This document shows positions 17,423 through 26,436 of a stretch of 64,000 nucleotides of DNA, one piece after another. The stretch comes from Roseburia sp. AF12-17LB (GTDB lineage: Bacteria > Bacillota > Clostridia > Lachnospirales > Lachnospiraceae). The stretch covers positions 124,001 through 188,000 of the forward strand of contig NZ_QUHR01000005.1 in NCBI RefSeq assembly GCF_003479605.1, written 5' to 3'. The position numbers were made by a program, and so were the translations under genes. The notes below the pieces were generated by a model. The model had not been told where the DNA came from, searched no databases, and saw only the letters and a list, made by a program, of their open reading frames with translations. The stretch's first letter is position 1, and each line of letters opens with the position of its first letter.

Positions 17423-18130
17423 TTGCGTGATACAGTAATGAATGAACAATATTTTGCGGAATATATTCTGGAAGAGACAGAGCGAATAAGAAAATTTCAA
17501 AATAAATTAAAAAATAATGAGGTAAGAGAAGATAGAATTTATTCGGTAAAAAGAAAGATTGATGCTATACAATTTGAATTACTTATTGCAAGATATTCTA
17601 GTGGTGAAGATATAGAAAAATTAGAAAATGATTTTATGCAGTTATTAAATGATATGCCATTGTATTGGAATGGTAATTCCAGCTATATTGATATGCTGTG
17701 GATGATGGCACTTGCAATTTTATTCGATGTAAGTAGAGAAAAGTTTGGTATATTGTCGGATTTGGTAACTCAATATAATCGGAAAGATGCTTTATTGGAA
17801 TTTTTTGTTAATTACAAAATGCATGGAAGCATAGAACAACTGGAAGGAGACTATTCCTTTGGCTTCCCATATGATAAGTTGATGGATATTGTTGCAAATA
17901 GAGAAAAAGCAGTTGAAAAATTAAAAGAATATTTGGAAAAATATTGGTATGTGGGACATAAAAATATGGGATGGTACGATATTCATAAAGCAAAAGAAAA
18001 ATTGTATTACGGTTACTGGAGTTTTGAAGCAGGAGCTATTGCAAAAATATTAAATTTAGATGACAGCAATTTGAAAGATGTACCGTATTATCCATATGAT
18101 TTGGTTCACTATAAAAGCAATAGTATCTAA
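17423..18130 (+). CDS. PoNi-like immunity protein (DUF1910/DUF1911), copy 1
   Basis: A 235-residue, mostly helical protein. The N-terminal half resembles DUF1910 and the C-terminal half DUF1911; the segment YYGYWSFEAGAIAKILNLDD and the ending YYPYDLVHYK are hallmarks as I recall them. This family includes PoNi, which protects against PoNe DNase toxins delivered by secretion systems. It starts with TTG at 17423, with AAGGAG 8 bases upstream, which aligns with the start of copy 2. No toxin gene is nearby, so it would serve as an orphan immunity gene. Its last 111 bases are almost identical to copy 2. Confidence 0.8.
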   Translation: MRDTVMNEQYFAEYILEETERIRKFQNKLKNNEVREDRIYSVKRKIDAIQFELLIARYSSGEDIEKLENDFMQLLNDMPLYWNGNSSYIDMLWMMALAILFDVSREKFGILSDLVTQYNRKDALLEFFVNYKMHGSIEQLEGDYSFGFPYDKLMDIVANREKAVEKLKEYLEKYWYVGHKNMGWYDIHKAKEKLYYGYWSFEAGAIAKILNLDDSNLKDVPYYPYDLVHYKSNSI

Positions 18131-18161
18131 TCTGGATTAGAGGATATAAAAGGCGTTTTAT

Positions 18162-18497
18162 ATGTTGTGGGATAAATTAACGGAAGAGAATTATGTGGTA
18201 TATGTAAACAGAGACATTGATTTAAAAATAAAAGTTTTTGAATTGATGGAGGATGATGAAGTATATATCAACTATAAGGGATTTAATTTGACAATACCTA
18301 TGTTGATATGGGAGTTTGGAGAAGATTTAAAGATGGCATCAATAGAAGATGTTCGTATTGAAGGCAACGACCGATTTGATAAACATTTTGTTATAAAAAA
18401 AGAGGATAAAGAAAAGTTTTTAGATGAAATATATTTCTTTTTGGTTGATAATAATATGGATTCTGTTTTAAATGAAAAATATCGAGCAAATTGGTGA
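18162..18497 (+). CDS. small array protein, paralogue A
   Basis: A 111-residue soluble protein of unknown family. It is related to the 107-residue protein at 19736: both have VY(I/V)NYKG(F/Y)N followed by a hydrophobic strand ending in PM, and a C-terminal helix with (Y/F)FFL. Each follows a PoNi-like gene, so gene pairs were duplicated. It may assist or accompany the immunity protein, or be an immunity protein itself. The ribosome site (AGGCG) is weak. Confidence 0.65.
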   Translation: MLWDKLTEENYVVYVNRDIDLKIKVFELMEDDEVYINYKGFNLTIPMLIWEFGEDLKMASIEDVRIEGNDRFDKHFVIKKEDKEKFLDEIYFFLVDNNMDSVLNEKYRANW

Positions 18498-18527
18498 TAA
18501 AGATAAAAAATATATTATAGGATGAAT

Positions 18528-19004
18528 ATGAAAATAAAAGTAAGAAGAGAAGCTGCTAAATGCACAAATTGTGGGAAAATTAATGAATTTTATTATTTGT
18601 CAGATTTTTCATATGGTGAGAGATTAGTGCTATTTCATAACGGTATGAGTTATGCATATATTAATTTGTTGGAAGATGATGTTTATAATGATTTTATTGA
18701 TAAAGTGAGATCCATTTTAAATTTGCATCAAAAAGAATTTTCAGAAGAAAAATTACAAAATATAATTAAACATATATTTGGCATGACTTGTGACAGGATA
18801 CAGGAAAGTGAGATTGAATTTGCAATGGACCATAAAAAATGCATCTATTGCGCCGCGGATGATTTTGAAGATTTAATGGCTGAGCCGGAAAAAATTATTT
18901 GTGTGGAGATGCCCAATGTGACACATCATGCGTGGAAAACTCTGGATGATGCGAAAAAGGTGCAGCGAATAGAAAAAGCATTGATGGAAAATAAAGTTAT
19001 CTAA
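18528..19004 (+). CDS. array protein with two CxxC motifs
   Basis: About 158 residues. CTNCG near residue 13 and CIYCA near residue 105 form two CxxC pairs, probably one zinc site linking the ends of the protein. A start at 18528 suits AGGA 5 bases upstream; 18522 is an alternative two codons earlier. It shares its last bases with an open frame leading into the next gene. It lies between the two PoNi-small-gene pairs. Function unknown; immunity is inferred from position only. Confidence 0.65.
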   Translation: MKIKVRREAAKCTNCGKINEFYYLSDFSYGERLVLFHNGMSYAYINLLEDDVYNDFIDKVRSILNLHQKEFSEEKLQNIIKHIFGMTCDRIQESEIEFAMDHKKCIYCAADDFEDLMAEPEKIICVEMPNVTHHAWKTLDDAKKVQRIEKALMENKVI

Positions 19005-19042
19005 TGATACAGTGGTGTATACCAAATGGAGAAAATCAGGGA

Positions 19043-19714
19043 ATGAGAGATTATATTAAAAGTGAAAAATATTTCGACGAATTCATAGCAGAAGATACAG
19101 CTAGAATTTTAAAATTAACAAAAAAAGTAAATGGCGGAGAAGTTAGACCAGAAAGATTAGTGCCAGTAAAACAGGGAATTTTTCGTATTAAACTTGGAAT
19201 TATAATAGCAAGGTATTCTAAGGGAGATAACATAGCTTGTTTAAGAAGTGATTTTATGGAAATATATGAAGAGTGGATAATGTCCTTCTTTTCACAGGTT
19301 GCATATAATGAGAATTTAAAGATGCTATCACTTGCAGTCCTATTTGAAATAGAGCAAAAACTGATTACATTAACAAAAAGAAAACTGAAAGAAAAAGAGG
19401 TAAAGGACTGGTTGTTGCTTTTTCTGATGGGGGAAAAACAACCAAATTTACCACTTTTATTTCCAGACAGATTTCAAATAATGAAAGAGTTAGTTAAAGA
19501 AAGAGATAAATCAGATTTATTGGAGAAATATTTGAAAGAGGACTGGTATAATAAAGAATACGAGTGTTATGAGGCTCATAAAAGTGACCAGAATATATAT
19601 TATGGTTACTGGAGTTTTGAAGCAGGAGCTATTGCAAAAATATTAAATTTAGATGACAGTAATTTAAAGAATGTGCCATATTATCCATATGATTTGGTTC
19701 ACTATAAAAGATAA
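19043..19714 (+). CDS. PoNi-like immunity protein (DUF1910/DUF1911), copy 2
   Basis: A 223-residue paralogue of the protein at 17423. N-termini align (MRDYIKSEKYFDEFI here, MRDTVMNEQYFAEYI there), which favours the ATG at 19043 over the ATG at 19004; GGAG also lies 11 bases upstream. The two proteins have diverged over the first 170 or so residues but are nearly identical over the last 37. This pattern points to recombination that keeps the end and changes the toxin-facing part. As with copy 1, no cognate toxin is visible. Confidence 0.8.
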   Translation: MRDYIKSEKYFDEFIAEDTARILKLTKKVNGGEVRPERLVPVKQGIFRIKLGIIIARYSKGDNIACLRSDFMEIYEEWIMSFFSQVAYNENLKMLSLAVLFEIEQKLITLTKRKLKEKEVKDWLLLFLMGEKQPNLPLLFPDRFQIMKELVKERDKSDLLEKYLKEDWYNKEYECYEAHKSDQNIYYGYWSFEAGAIAKILNLDDSNLKNVPYYPYDLVHYKR

Positions 19715-19735
19715 AATTCCCGTGGAGAAAATGAA

Positions 19736-20059
19736 ATGTGGAGAATCCAAAAGAAAGAAAAATTTGATATTTGGGAAAACGACTTATGTTCATTGAAAGT
19801 TCAATATGAAGAAAGTAAATGTAGAGTTTATGTTAATTATAAAGGGTATAATGTTGTTGTTCCGATGGGAATATGTGGATTTGAAGATGAAATTCAGGAA
19901 AGAAAGATAAAGTATGAGGTTGAGGGAGAAAAGGGAATTTTAAACTCTTTAAGTTATGTAGTCGAGAAAGATAATTTGAGACTGTTTTGCGATATGATAT
20001 TCTTTTTTTTGACTGAACATAGCTTAGACAGAATGTTATATGAAGAATTTAAATATTAA
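19736..20059 (+). CDS. small array protein, paralogue B
   Basis: A 107-residue protein, paralogue of the one at 18162 (CRVYVNYKGYNVVVPM here). It follows PoNi copy 2 by 21 bases, with GGAG 8 bases before the ATG. It is the last gene of the array; a 15-bp hairpin follows. Function unknown. Confidence 0.65.
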   Translation: MWRIQKKEKFDIWENDLCSLKVQYEESKCRVYVNYKGYNVVVPMGICGFEDEIQERKIKYEVEGEKGILNSLSYVVEKDNLRLFCDMIFFFLTEHSLDRMLYEEFKY

Positions 20060-20085
20060 ATAATAGCTGTCCCATTTAAAAGAAA

Positions 20086-20127
20086 CCCACATATGTTCAA
20101 GGTTTTCTTGGATTGAACATATGTGGG
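20086..20127. terminator. bidirectional terminator
   Basis: A perfect 15-bp stem (CCCACATATGTTCAA with its complement) and a 12-base loop lie between two convergent genes. It can serve both the immunity array and the minus-strand gene, although T runs are weak. Confidence 0.7.
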
Positions 20128-20146
20128 CTATTCTGTATTGATAATC

Positions 20147-21364
20147 CTACACCAGCTTCTTTCTTGCAGTCTTTTTCTTTGGTGCCGGCTGGGCAGCGGC
20201 TGCTGCGGCAGCCTGATTCTGGCGCTTGCGGAACCGGTCGGCTACATCTTTGATATATTTGTCTGAGGTAAAATGCTTTAAAGTATTTTCATCAATGGCA
20301 ATCCGGTTATCCATGGTCTTCATAATATCCTGAATCTGGATAATGTCATAGATGTGCGGGTCACGCAAATCAAAGATTTCATTATTAGTAAACTGTAAGA
20401 TAAGAGGTTTGGAATAATCCTCCGGGTTATCTTCAAGAATCATCGCCTTTTCGCCATTGGATAAATCTACACAGGCACCTCTTGGAAGAATGTGGATGCA
20501 AAGAGAAAGTGCACGGACAATCTTTGTATCATATTTTTCCGGAAACTCCTGCAAATATTTCATGGCAACGATTTCGGAAATCGGCTCATTGGTTAGGCTC
20601 ATGGCGGTCATCCGGTCAAAGGCATCTGCAACCTGTAAAAGCTTTGTGCCGCTGCTGCGGAAAATCTTGGATGGGTCAGCAGCCTCTTCCGGAGCGGAGA
20701 GTGTAATAAACTGGGTAATGATTCTTAAAGCATCCGGTGATAACTTTATACTGTGAGTCTGCGGATTCAGATAATCTAAGCTCTTGATACGGCAGGCAAG
20801 GATTTTCTTTTCGTCTTCTTCTGTTAAAGGATCCGTTTTTTCAGCAAGCTCGGTCGGAACTAAAAGCCAGCCAAAATCATAGAGCAGAGCAGCCGTTACA
20901 CAGGTCTGCTGAAAATCATCCGGCATATTTAACTGGTGAGTCAGCATGGCGACCAGAATAGCAACGCTGATGGAATGCTTGTATACATAATCCGCAGAGC
21001 TTCTTAAATTCTGCGCAAAGTTCAGCTTGTGGTCAAGACGGCCATACTGGGACAGAATCGAAGAGACCAGCGTTGGAAGCTTGTCCGGCTGTCTGCCTTT
21101 ACGAATCATATCCATGCAGTCGCGAAGCTGGAACATGGAAATGGTCTGGAACTGTTCGAAAGCAATATCCTCGTCGGATAATGGCGGAACCGGTTCGGCA
21201 GGCTCCAGAATATAAATACCAATCAGCTCGAAATTCCGGATACTTTCGATACCCTGCCGGGTCAGTCTGGTGTCGCGGTCATAAAGCATGACGCCCAATT
21301 TATTATAGATAGGTTTAGCAAGACGCATGCCGGGTTTTAAGTCATCTGTCCGTATAAATAGCAT
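20147..21364 (-). CDS. degenerate HD-GYP-type protein
   Basis: A 405-residue cytoplasmic protein with the fold of HD-GYP c-di-GMP phosphodiesterases. The N-terminal part (MLFIRTDDLKPGMRLAKPIY) is the usual entry segment. The helical core keeps YVYKHSISVAIL, but the HD pair is replaced (ALLYDFGWLLVP where LLHDIGK is expected), and no HHExxDGxGYP motif is present. Metal binding and hydrolysis are therefore unlikely; it may be a c-di-GMP-binding or scaffold protein. The C-terminus is Ala/Gln/Lys-rich. I start it at 21364 (AGGAGGT 8 bases upstream); longer versions would run into the divergent promoter region. Confidence 0.75.
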   Translation of the reverse strand: MLFIRTDDLKPGMRLAKPIYNKLGVMLYDRDTRLTRQGIESIRNFELIGIYILEPAEPVPPLSDEDIAFEQFQTISMFQLRDCMDMIRKGRQPDKLPTLVSSILSQYGRLDHKLNFAQNLRSSADYVYKHSISVAILVAMLTHQLNMPDDFQQTCVTAALLYDFGWLLVPTELAEKTDPLTEEDEKKILACRIKSLDYLNPQTHSIKLSPDALRIITQFITLSAPEEAADPSKIFRSSGTKLLQVADAFDRMTAMSLTNEPISEIVAMKYLQEFPEKYDTKIVRALSLCIHILPRGACVDLSNGEKAMILEDNPEDYSKPLILQFTNNEIFDLRDPHIYDIIQIQDIMKTMDNRIAIDENTLKHFTSDKYIKDVADRFRKRQNQAAAAAAAQPAPKKKTARKKLV

Positions 21365-21477
21365 AGCGGTTACCTCCTTACAAAATATGTTTTTTTCCGT
21401 TAAAATTCCTAGTTCAAATATAGCACAAGCAGAGAGGAAAAACAATCTTGGGATTGAAAAAGAAGTGTAGTTTTTCG

Positions 21478-21507
21478 TTGCATTTTCATAAGAAAGCCGT
21501 CTATAAT
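21478..21507 (+). promoter_or_regulatory. promoter of the cell-wall hydrolase gene
   Basis: TTGCAT (21478-21483), 18-base spacer, TATAAT (21502-21507), 50 bases before the start codon. Confidence 0.65.
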
Positions 21508-21556
21508 AAAGGAAGAAAACAAGAGGCGTGATAAATCCATAAAAGAGGATAAAGAT

Positions 21557-22807
21557 ATGAAGAAAAACAGTAAACGACGTATGTTTTCCGCATTGCTGAT
21601 ACTGTTTCTGATGATACAGATGACGGTGCAGGCAGACACCGGTACCAAGGAAAGAGTGGATCTGGCATCTAAGGACACCGGAAGCAGCGTGGAAGAGCTG
21701 GAACGTCAGAGAGAGGAACAGCAGTCGCAGCTTGATTCCTTGAAAGAATATCAGATAAATCTTTCCGATGAACTGACGGAATTAAATAATGGATTGCAGG
21801 AAATCAGCAACGAACTGGCGGATACCCAGGATGAAATTGCGGCGAAAAATGTGGAGATTGAAGCAGCAGAAAGCCGGATTGCAGAGCTGACAACACGTTC
21901 TGAGAGCCAGTACGAAGCCATGAAGAAAAGAGTACAATATATGTACGAAAATGGCAATCAGTCTTACCTGGAGCTGCTGCTTGGAGCAAGCTCCTTTTCG
22001 GATTTTTTAAACCGGATGGAATATGCCAAATCCATTTATGATTATGACAGGCAGGAGCTTTCTGATTATCAGGATACACTGGCTGAATTAAAACAGCAGA
22101 AGGAAGATTTAGAGACGGCAAAAGAAGAACTGCTTGCGGCAGAACAGACGAAGCAGGAGCAGAAGAGCAAGGCAGACAGTCTGGTGGCAGCCCAGCAGGA
22201 AAAAATAAGCGCAGCAAAGTCGGATGTTGCAGATGCAGAGACGGAAATAGCAGACACAGATGCGGAAATCGCAAGACAGAAAGCCTATGAGGAAGAATTA
22301 GAGGCACAGAAGGCGAAAGAAGATGCTGCCCGTCAGGAGGAGATTAAGCGTCAGGAAGAGGAACTTATTAACAGTCAGCAGCCAGATGCTTCAGATAATA
22401 ATGTAAATCCGGATGGGACATCCACCGGGGATAATACCACAGGAAGCGATGCTTCCGGTGGGGGGACAGTGAATGCCAGTGATGTTGCCATGCTGGCAGC
22501 ACTGATCCAGTGCGAAGCAGGCGGCGAAAGCTATGAAGGGAAGCTTGCCGTTGGAAGCGTGGTCATGAACCGTGTGGACAGCAGTTATTTCCCGGATACC
22601 GTGGTAGGTGTCATCTATCAGAGCGGGCAGTTCTCACCGGTAGCCAGCGGTCGTTTCGCAGTAGTGCTTTCATCCGGGGCAGATGCGTCCTGTGTGCAGG
22701 CTGCCACAGAAGTGTTAGCAGGCACAAGAACCTTAAACTGCTTATATTTCCGCAGAAACAACGGACTGATTAATGGAACTGTAATCGGAAACCATGTATT
22801 TTATTAA
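21557..22807 (+). CDS. secreted coiled-coil cell-wall hydrolase
   Basis: A 416-residue exported protein. A signal peptide (residues 1-26, ending near MTVQA) is followed by a long PcsB/CwlO-like coiled coil (about 45-270, with the MKKRVQYMYENG segment typical of that family), then a Ser/Asp/Thr-rich linker. The C-terminal domain (about 310-416) is a SleB/CwlJ-like hydrolase_2: ALIQCEAGGESYEGKLAVG contains the catalytic Glu, followed by SVVMNRV and FSPVASGR. It likely cleaves peptidoglycan during growth or in spore cortex lysis. The vegetative-type promoter and the PcsB-type coil favour growth or division. It is divergent from the HD-GYP-type gene. Confidence 0.88.
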   Translation: MKKNSKRRMFSALLILFLMIQMTVQADTGTKERVDLASKDTGSSVEELERQREEQQSQLDSLKEYQINLSDELTELNNGLQEISNELADTQDEIAAKNVEIEAAESRIAELTTRSESQYEAMKKRVQYMYENGNQSYLELLLGASSFSDFLNRMEYAKSIYDYDRQELSDYQDTLAELKQQKEDLETAKEELLAAEQTKQEQKSKADSLVAAQQEKISAAKSDVADAETEIADTDAEIARQKAYEEELEAQKAKEDAARQEEIKRQEEELINSQQPDASDNNVNPDGTSTGDNTTGSDASGGGTVNASDVAMLAALIQCEAGGESYEGKLAVGSVVMNRVDSSYFPDTVVGVIYQSGQFSPVASGRFAVVLSSGADASCVQAATEVLAGTRTLNCLYFRRNNGLINGTVIGNHVFY

Positions 22808-22883
22808 GGAAAGCTGAAAATCCGGCTCAATAAAGCAAGTTTCACTTGCAAAAATCCCCTTTCTATGATAACATCAGATTGTC

Positions 22884-22919
22884 GGGAAAGAGCCGGAAAG
22901 GCTTTCTTTTATTTTTTTT
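22884..22919 (+). terminator. terminator before the butyrate cluster
   Basis: A GC-containing stem (GAAAG-GCC with GGCTTTC, 2-base bulge, GGAAA loop) is followed by TTTTATTTTTTTT. It ends the hydrolase transcript. If the thl promoter lies upstream of it, it could also act as an attenuator. Confidence 0.7.
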
Positions 22920-22983
22920 ACAAAAGATTGTTAAAAAAATAACAATAGTAAAAGGCAAATTTAATTCAGAAGGAGACGAGAAA

Positions 22984-24168
22984 ATGGCACAGAAAGTAGT
23001 TTTAGCAGGCGCATGTCGTACCGCAATCGGTAAAATGGGAGGAGCTTTAAGCAATACTCCAGCCGCAGATTTAGGCGCAATCGTAATCAAAGAAGCATTA
23101 AACAGAGCTGGTGTTAAACCAGAACAGGTTGATGAAGTAATGATGGGATGTGTAATCCAGGCAGCACAGGGACAGAACGTTGCACGTCAGGCTTCTATCA
23201 AAGCAGGTTTACCAATCGAGGTTCCTGCATTTACATTAAACGTAGTTTGTGGTTCTGGTTTGAAATGTGTAAACGAAGCTGCAAACATGATTATGGCTGG
23301 TCAGGCAGACATCGTTGTTGCAGGTGGTATGGAGAACATGTCTATGGCACCTTACGCTATGACAAAAGCTCGTTTTGGATATCGTATGAACAATGCAACA
23401 ATTATCGATACCATGGTAAATGATGCATTAACAGACGCATTTAATCATTATCATATGATGATTACAGCAGAGAACGTATGTGACAAATACGGAATTACCC
23501 GTGAAGAGTTAGACGAGTTCTCAGCAAACAGCCAGCAGAAATGTGAAAAAGCAATTGCTGAAGGCAGATTCAAAGACGAAATCGTTCCTGTACCTGTTAA
23601 GGTTAAGAAAGAAACTGTTATGTTTGACACAGATGAGGGACCACGTCCAGGCACAACTGCTGAGTCATTAAGCAAATTAAGATGCTGCTCTGGTAAAGAG
23701 GGTGGACTTGTTACTGCAGGTAACGCTTCCGGTATCAACGATGGTGCAGCAGCAATCGTTGTTATGAGCGAAGAAAAAGCAAAAGAGCTTGGTGTTAAAC
23801 CAATGGCTACATGGGTTGCAGGAGCACTTGGCGGAGTTGAGCCGGAAATCATGGGTGTTGGACCTGTTGCTTCTACAAAGAAAGTTCTTGCAAGAACCGG
23901 AATGTCTATCGATGACTTCGACTTAATCGAGGCAAACGAAGCATTCGCTGCTCAGTCAATCGCAGTTGCAAGAGATCTTGGATTCGATATGTCTAAGGTT
24001 AACGTAAATGGTGGTGCAATCGCACTTGGACATCCTGTTGGAGCATCTGGATGCCGTATCTTAGTTACATTGCTTCATGAGATGCAGAAGAGAGACGCTA
24101 AGAAGGGTCTTGCTACTCTGTGTATCGGTGGTGGAATGGGCTGCTCAACAATTGTTGAGAGAGACTAA
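22984..24168 (+). CDS. thl: acetyl-CoA acetyltransferase (thiolase)
   Basis: Condenses two acetyl-CoA to acetoacetyl-CoA, the first step of butyrate formation. The 394-residue protein has the active-site Cys near residue 88 ([11 protein letters not shown]), the His motif [10 protein letters not shown], and the second Cys in [11 protein letters not shown] start it at 22984, with AAGGAG 8 bases upstream; a longer reading from 22846 has no support. Codon use is strongly biased, fitting high expression. It is followed by a 132-base structured gap and then hbd; crt, often present near here in relatives, is absent. Confidence 0.96.
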   Translation: MAQKVVLAGACRTAIGKMGGALSNTPAADLGAIVIKEALNRAGVKPEQVDEVMMGCVIQAAQGQNVARQASIKAGLPIEVPAFTLNVVCGSGLKCVNEAANMIMAGQADIVVAGGMENMSMAPYAMTKARFGYRMNNATIIDTMVNDALTDAFNHYHMMITAENVCDKYGITREELDEFSANSQQKCEKAIAEGRFKDEIVPVPVKVKKETVMFDTDEGPRPGTTAESLSKLRCCSGKEGGLVTAGNASGINDGAAAIVVMSEEKAKELGVKPMATWVAGALGGVEPEIMGVGPVASTKKVLARTGMSIDDFDLIEANEAFAAQSIAVARDLGFDMSKVNVNGGAIALGHPVGASGCRILVTLLHEMQKRDAKKGLATLCIGGGMGCSTIVERD

Positions 24169-24194
24169 TTCACTCTTTCTGAATAAGTAAATAT

Positions 24195-24275
24195 ACCCGG
24201 GAAGTGTAAAACGCTTCTCGGGTCTTGCGTTGCAAGTTATAACCCAGAAGACTTTCGTTTTCGGGTAAATATAAT
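24195..24275 (+). other. structured gap between thl and hbd
   Basis: Three competing hairpins can be drawn: ACCCGGGAAG with CTTCTCGGGT (24195-24223), CGGGT-CTTGC with GCAAG-ACCC (24219-24245), and AACCC with CGGGT (24241-24266). A TATAAT at 24270-24275 could be a -10 for hbd, but I see no good -35. The element may be an RNA processing or partial termination site that adjusts thl relative to hbd. Confidence 0.4.
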
Positions 24276-24300
24276 ACATATATTTTTAAGGAGGACTAAC

Positions 24301-25173
24301 ATGAAAGTTGGCGTTATTGGTGCAGGTACCATGGGACAGGGCATTGCAAAAGCATTTGCTCAGGTAGAAGGATATGAAGTAGCTCTTTGTGACATCAAGC
24401 AGGAATGGGCTGATGGCGGAAAAGAGAAAATCGCAAAAGGATATGCAAGACTGGTAGAAAAAGGAAAAATGACACAGGAAACTGTTGACGGAATCCTTGC
24501 TAAAATCACACCAGGTTTAAAAGAGAATCTTTGCGCAGACTGCGATTTAATCGTAGAAGCAGCATTTGAAGATATGGGCGTTAAGAAGACAACATTCCAG
24601 GAGCTTGATAAGATTGCTAAACCAGAATGTATCTTTGCTTCTAATACATCCAGTCTTTCTATTACAGAAATCGGAAATGGTCTTACCCGTCCAATGGTAG
24701 GTATGCATTTCTTCAACCCGGCAGACAGAATGAAATTAATCGAAGTTATCGCTGGTGTAAATACTCCTGCTGAAACAGTAGAAGCTATTAAGAAAATCTC
24801 TGTAGAAATCGGAAAAACTCCGGTACAGGTAAATGAAGCTGCAGGTTTCGTAGTAAACCGTATCTTAATCCCAATGATTAACGAAGCTGCATTTATCAAA
24901 ATGGAAGGTGTATCTGATATCGCAGGTATCGACGCAGCTATGAAGCTTGGCGCAAATCATCCAATGGGACCTCTTGAGTTAGGTGACTTCATTGGTCTTG
25001 ACATCTGCCTTGCAATCATGGATGTACTTTACAACGAGACAGGCGACAGCAAATATCGTGCATGTCCATTAATCCGTAAAATGGTTCGTGGTGGTAACCT
25101 CGGCGCTAAGAGCGGAAAAGGATTCTATGTATACAACGCTGACCGTACAAAGACCCCGGTTGACGCTCAGTAA
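24301..25173 (+). CDS. hbd: 3-hydroxybutyryl-CoA dehydrogenase
   Basis: NAD(P)H-dependent reduction of acetoacetyl-CoA to 3-hydroxybutyryl-CoA. The 290-residue protein opens with the Rossmann motif VGVIGAGTMGQGIA. SNTSSLSITEI and the catalytic HFFNPADRMKLIE follow, then the helical dimer domain (AAGFVVNRIL, MGPLELGDFIGLD, GFYVY at the end). AAGGAGG precedes the ATG. Bcd follows after 27 bases, so these genes are cotranscribed. Confidence 0.97.
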   Translation: MKVGVIGAGTMGQGIAKAFAQVEGYEVALCDIKQEWADGGKEKIAKGYARLVEKGKMTQETVDGILAKITPGLKENLCADCDLIVEAAFEDMGVKKTTFQELDKIAKPECIFASNTSSLSITEIGNGLTRPMVGMHFFNPADRMKLIEVIAGVNTPAETVEAIKKISVEIGKTPVQVNEAAGFVVNRILIPMINEAAFIKMEGVSDIAGIDAAMKLGANHPMGPLELGDFIGLDICLAIMDVLYNETGDSKYRACPLIRKMVRGGNLGAKSGKGFYVYNADRTKTPVDAQ

Positions 25174-25200
25174 AATAAAATTTATGGAGGATTTCAGAAC

Positions 25201-26355
25201 ATGGATTTCAGTTTAGATAAGAAACATGAAATGGCGAGAACTCTGTTCAGAGATTTCGCAGAAAACGAAGTAAAACCTCTGGCTCAGGAAGTTGATGAGA
25301 CAGAAGTATTCCCACAGGGAACAGTTGATAAAATGGCAAAATTTGGTTTCATGGGAATTCCGGTACCAAAGGAGTACGGCGGACAGGGATGTGACCCATT
25401 AACCTATGTTATGTGTGTAGAAGAGTTATCTAAAGTTTGTGGTACAACAGGTGTTATCGTATCTGCACATACTTCTCTTTGTATCGACCCAATTATGACT
25501 TACGGTACAGAAGAGCAGAAACAGAAATATGTAAAACCACTTGCAACAGGTGAGAAGCTTGGCGCATTCGCATTAACAGAGCCTGGTGCTGGTACAGATG
25601 CCCAGGGAGCACAGACCAAGGCTGTATTAGATGGTGATGAGTGGGTATTAAACGGATCTAAATGCTTTATTACAAACGGTAAAGTTGCAGACGTTTATAT
25701 CGTAATCGCAATCACAAGTGTTACCGAAGATAAGAGAGGAAGAAAGAAGAAGAACTTCTCTGCATTCATCGTGGACAAGGGAGCTCCTGGATTCTCCTTC
25801 GGAACAAAAGAAAAGAAAATGGGTATCCGTGGATCATCTACATACGAGTTAATCTTCGAAGACTGCAGAATTCCAAAGGAAAATCTGTTAGGACCAGAAG
25901 GAAAAGGATTCCCAATCGCTATGCATACTCTGGATGGCGGACGTATCGGTATCGCAGCTCAGGCACTTGGTATTGCAGAAGGTGCATTAGACAGAGCAGT
26001 TGCATACACCAAAGAAAGAAAACAGTTTGGTCGTTCTATCGCTCAGCAGCAGAATACCCAGTTCAAGCTTGCTGATATGGCAACCAGAATTGAAGCAGCT
26101 CAGATGCTGGTTTACAAAGCTGCTATGGCTAAAGCAACACAGAAGGTATATTCTGTAGAAGCAGCAAAAGCAAAATTATTCGCAGCAGAAACCGCAATGG
26201 CAGTTACTACAGAAGTAGTTCAGTTATTCGGTGGATACGGATACATCAGAGAATACGATGTAGAGCGTATGATGCGTGATGCTAAGATTACAGAGATCTA
26301 CGAAGGAACAAGCGAAGTTCAGAGAATGGTTATTTCTGGCGCATTATTAAAATAG
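25201..26355 (+). CDS. bcd: butyryl-CoA dehydrogenase
   Basis: FAD enzyme that reduces crotonyl-CoA to butyryl-CoA, with EtfAB as partner in electron bifurcation. The 384 residues form a standard acyl-CoA dehydrogenase: [13 protein letters not shown] and the KCFITNG flavin motifs, the R/G-rich segment [16 protein letters not shown], and the catalytic Glu region [13 protein letters not shown] near the C-terminus. Length is normal. A short spacer leads to etfB. Confidence 0.97.
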   Translation: MDFSLDKKHEMARTLFRDFAENEVKPLAQEVDETEVFPQGTVDKMAKFGFMGIPVPKEYGGQGCDPLTYVMCVEELSKVCGTTGVIVSAHTSLCIDPIMTYGTEEQKQKYVKPLATGEKLGAFALTEPGAGTDAQGAQTKAVLDGDEWVLNGSKCFITNGKVADVYIVIAITSVTEDKRGRKKKNFSAFIVDKGAPGFSFGTKEKKMGIRGSSTYELIFEDCRIPKENLLGPEGKGFPIAMHTLDGGRIGIAAQALGIAEGALDRAVAYTKERKQFGRSIAQQQNTQFKLADMATRIEAAQMLVYKAAMAKATQKVYSVEAAKAKLFAAETAMAVTTEVVQLFGGYGYIREYDVERMMRDAKITEIYEGTSEVQRMVISGALLK

Positions 26356-26436
26356 TTTCTGACAGATCGGCGCAAAAGGATTTTAAACGAAAAATCATGG
26401 CGCACACAAATTAAAAATATAAGGAGTGAATATACC

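Noticed and set aside
16539..20059. Toxin gene accompanying the immunity array
   Set aside because: I looked on both strands for a large protein with a pre-toxin or LXG domain and found none in or next to the array.
22840..22919. Attenuator controlling thl
   Set aside because: The T-run hairpin is clear, but no convincing promoter lies upstream of it after the preceding gene (best spacing is only 12 bases), so it is listed simply as a terminator.
22846..22983. Longer thiolase reading from 22846
   Set aside because: It would pass through a terminator hairpin and T run; the family start and AAGGAG are at 22984.
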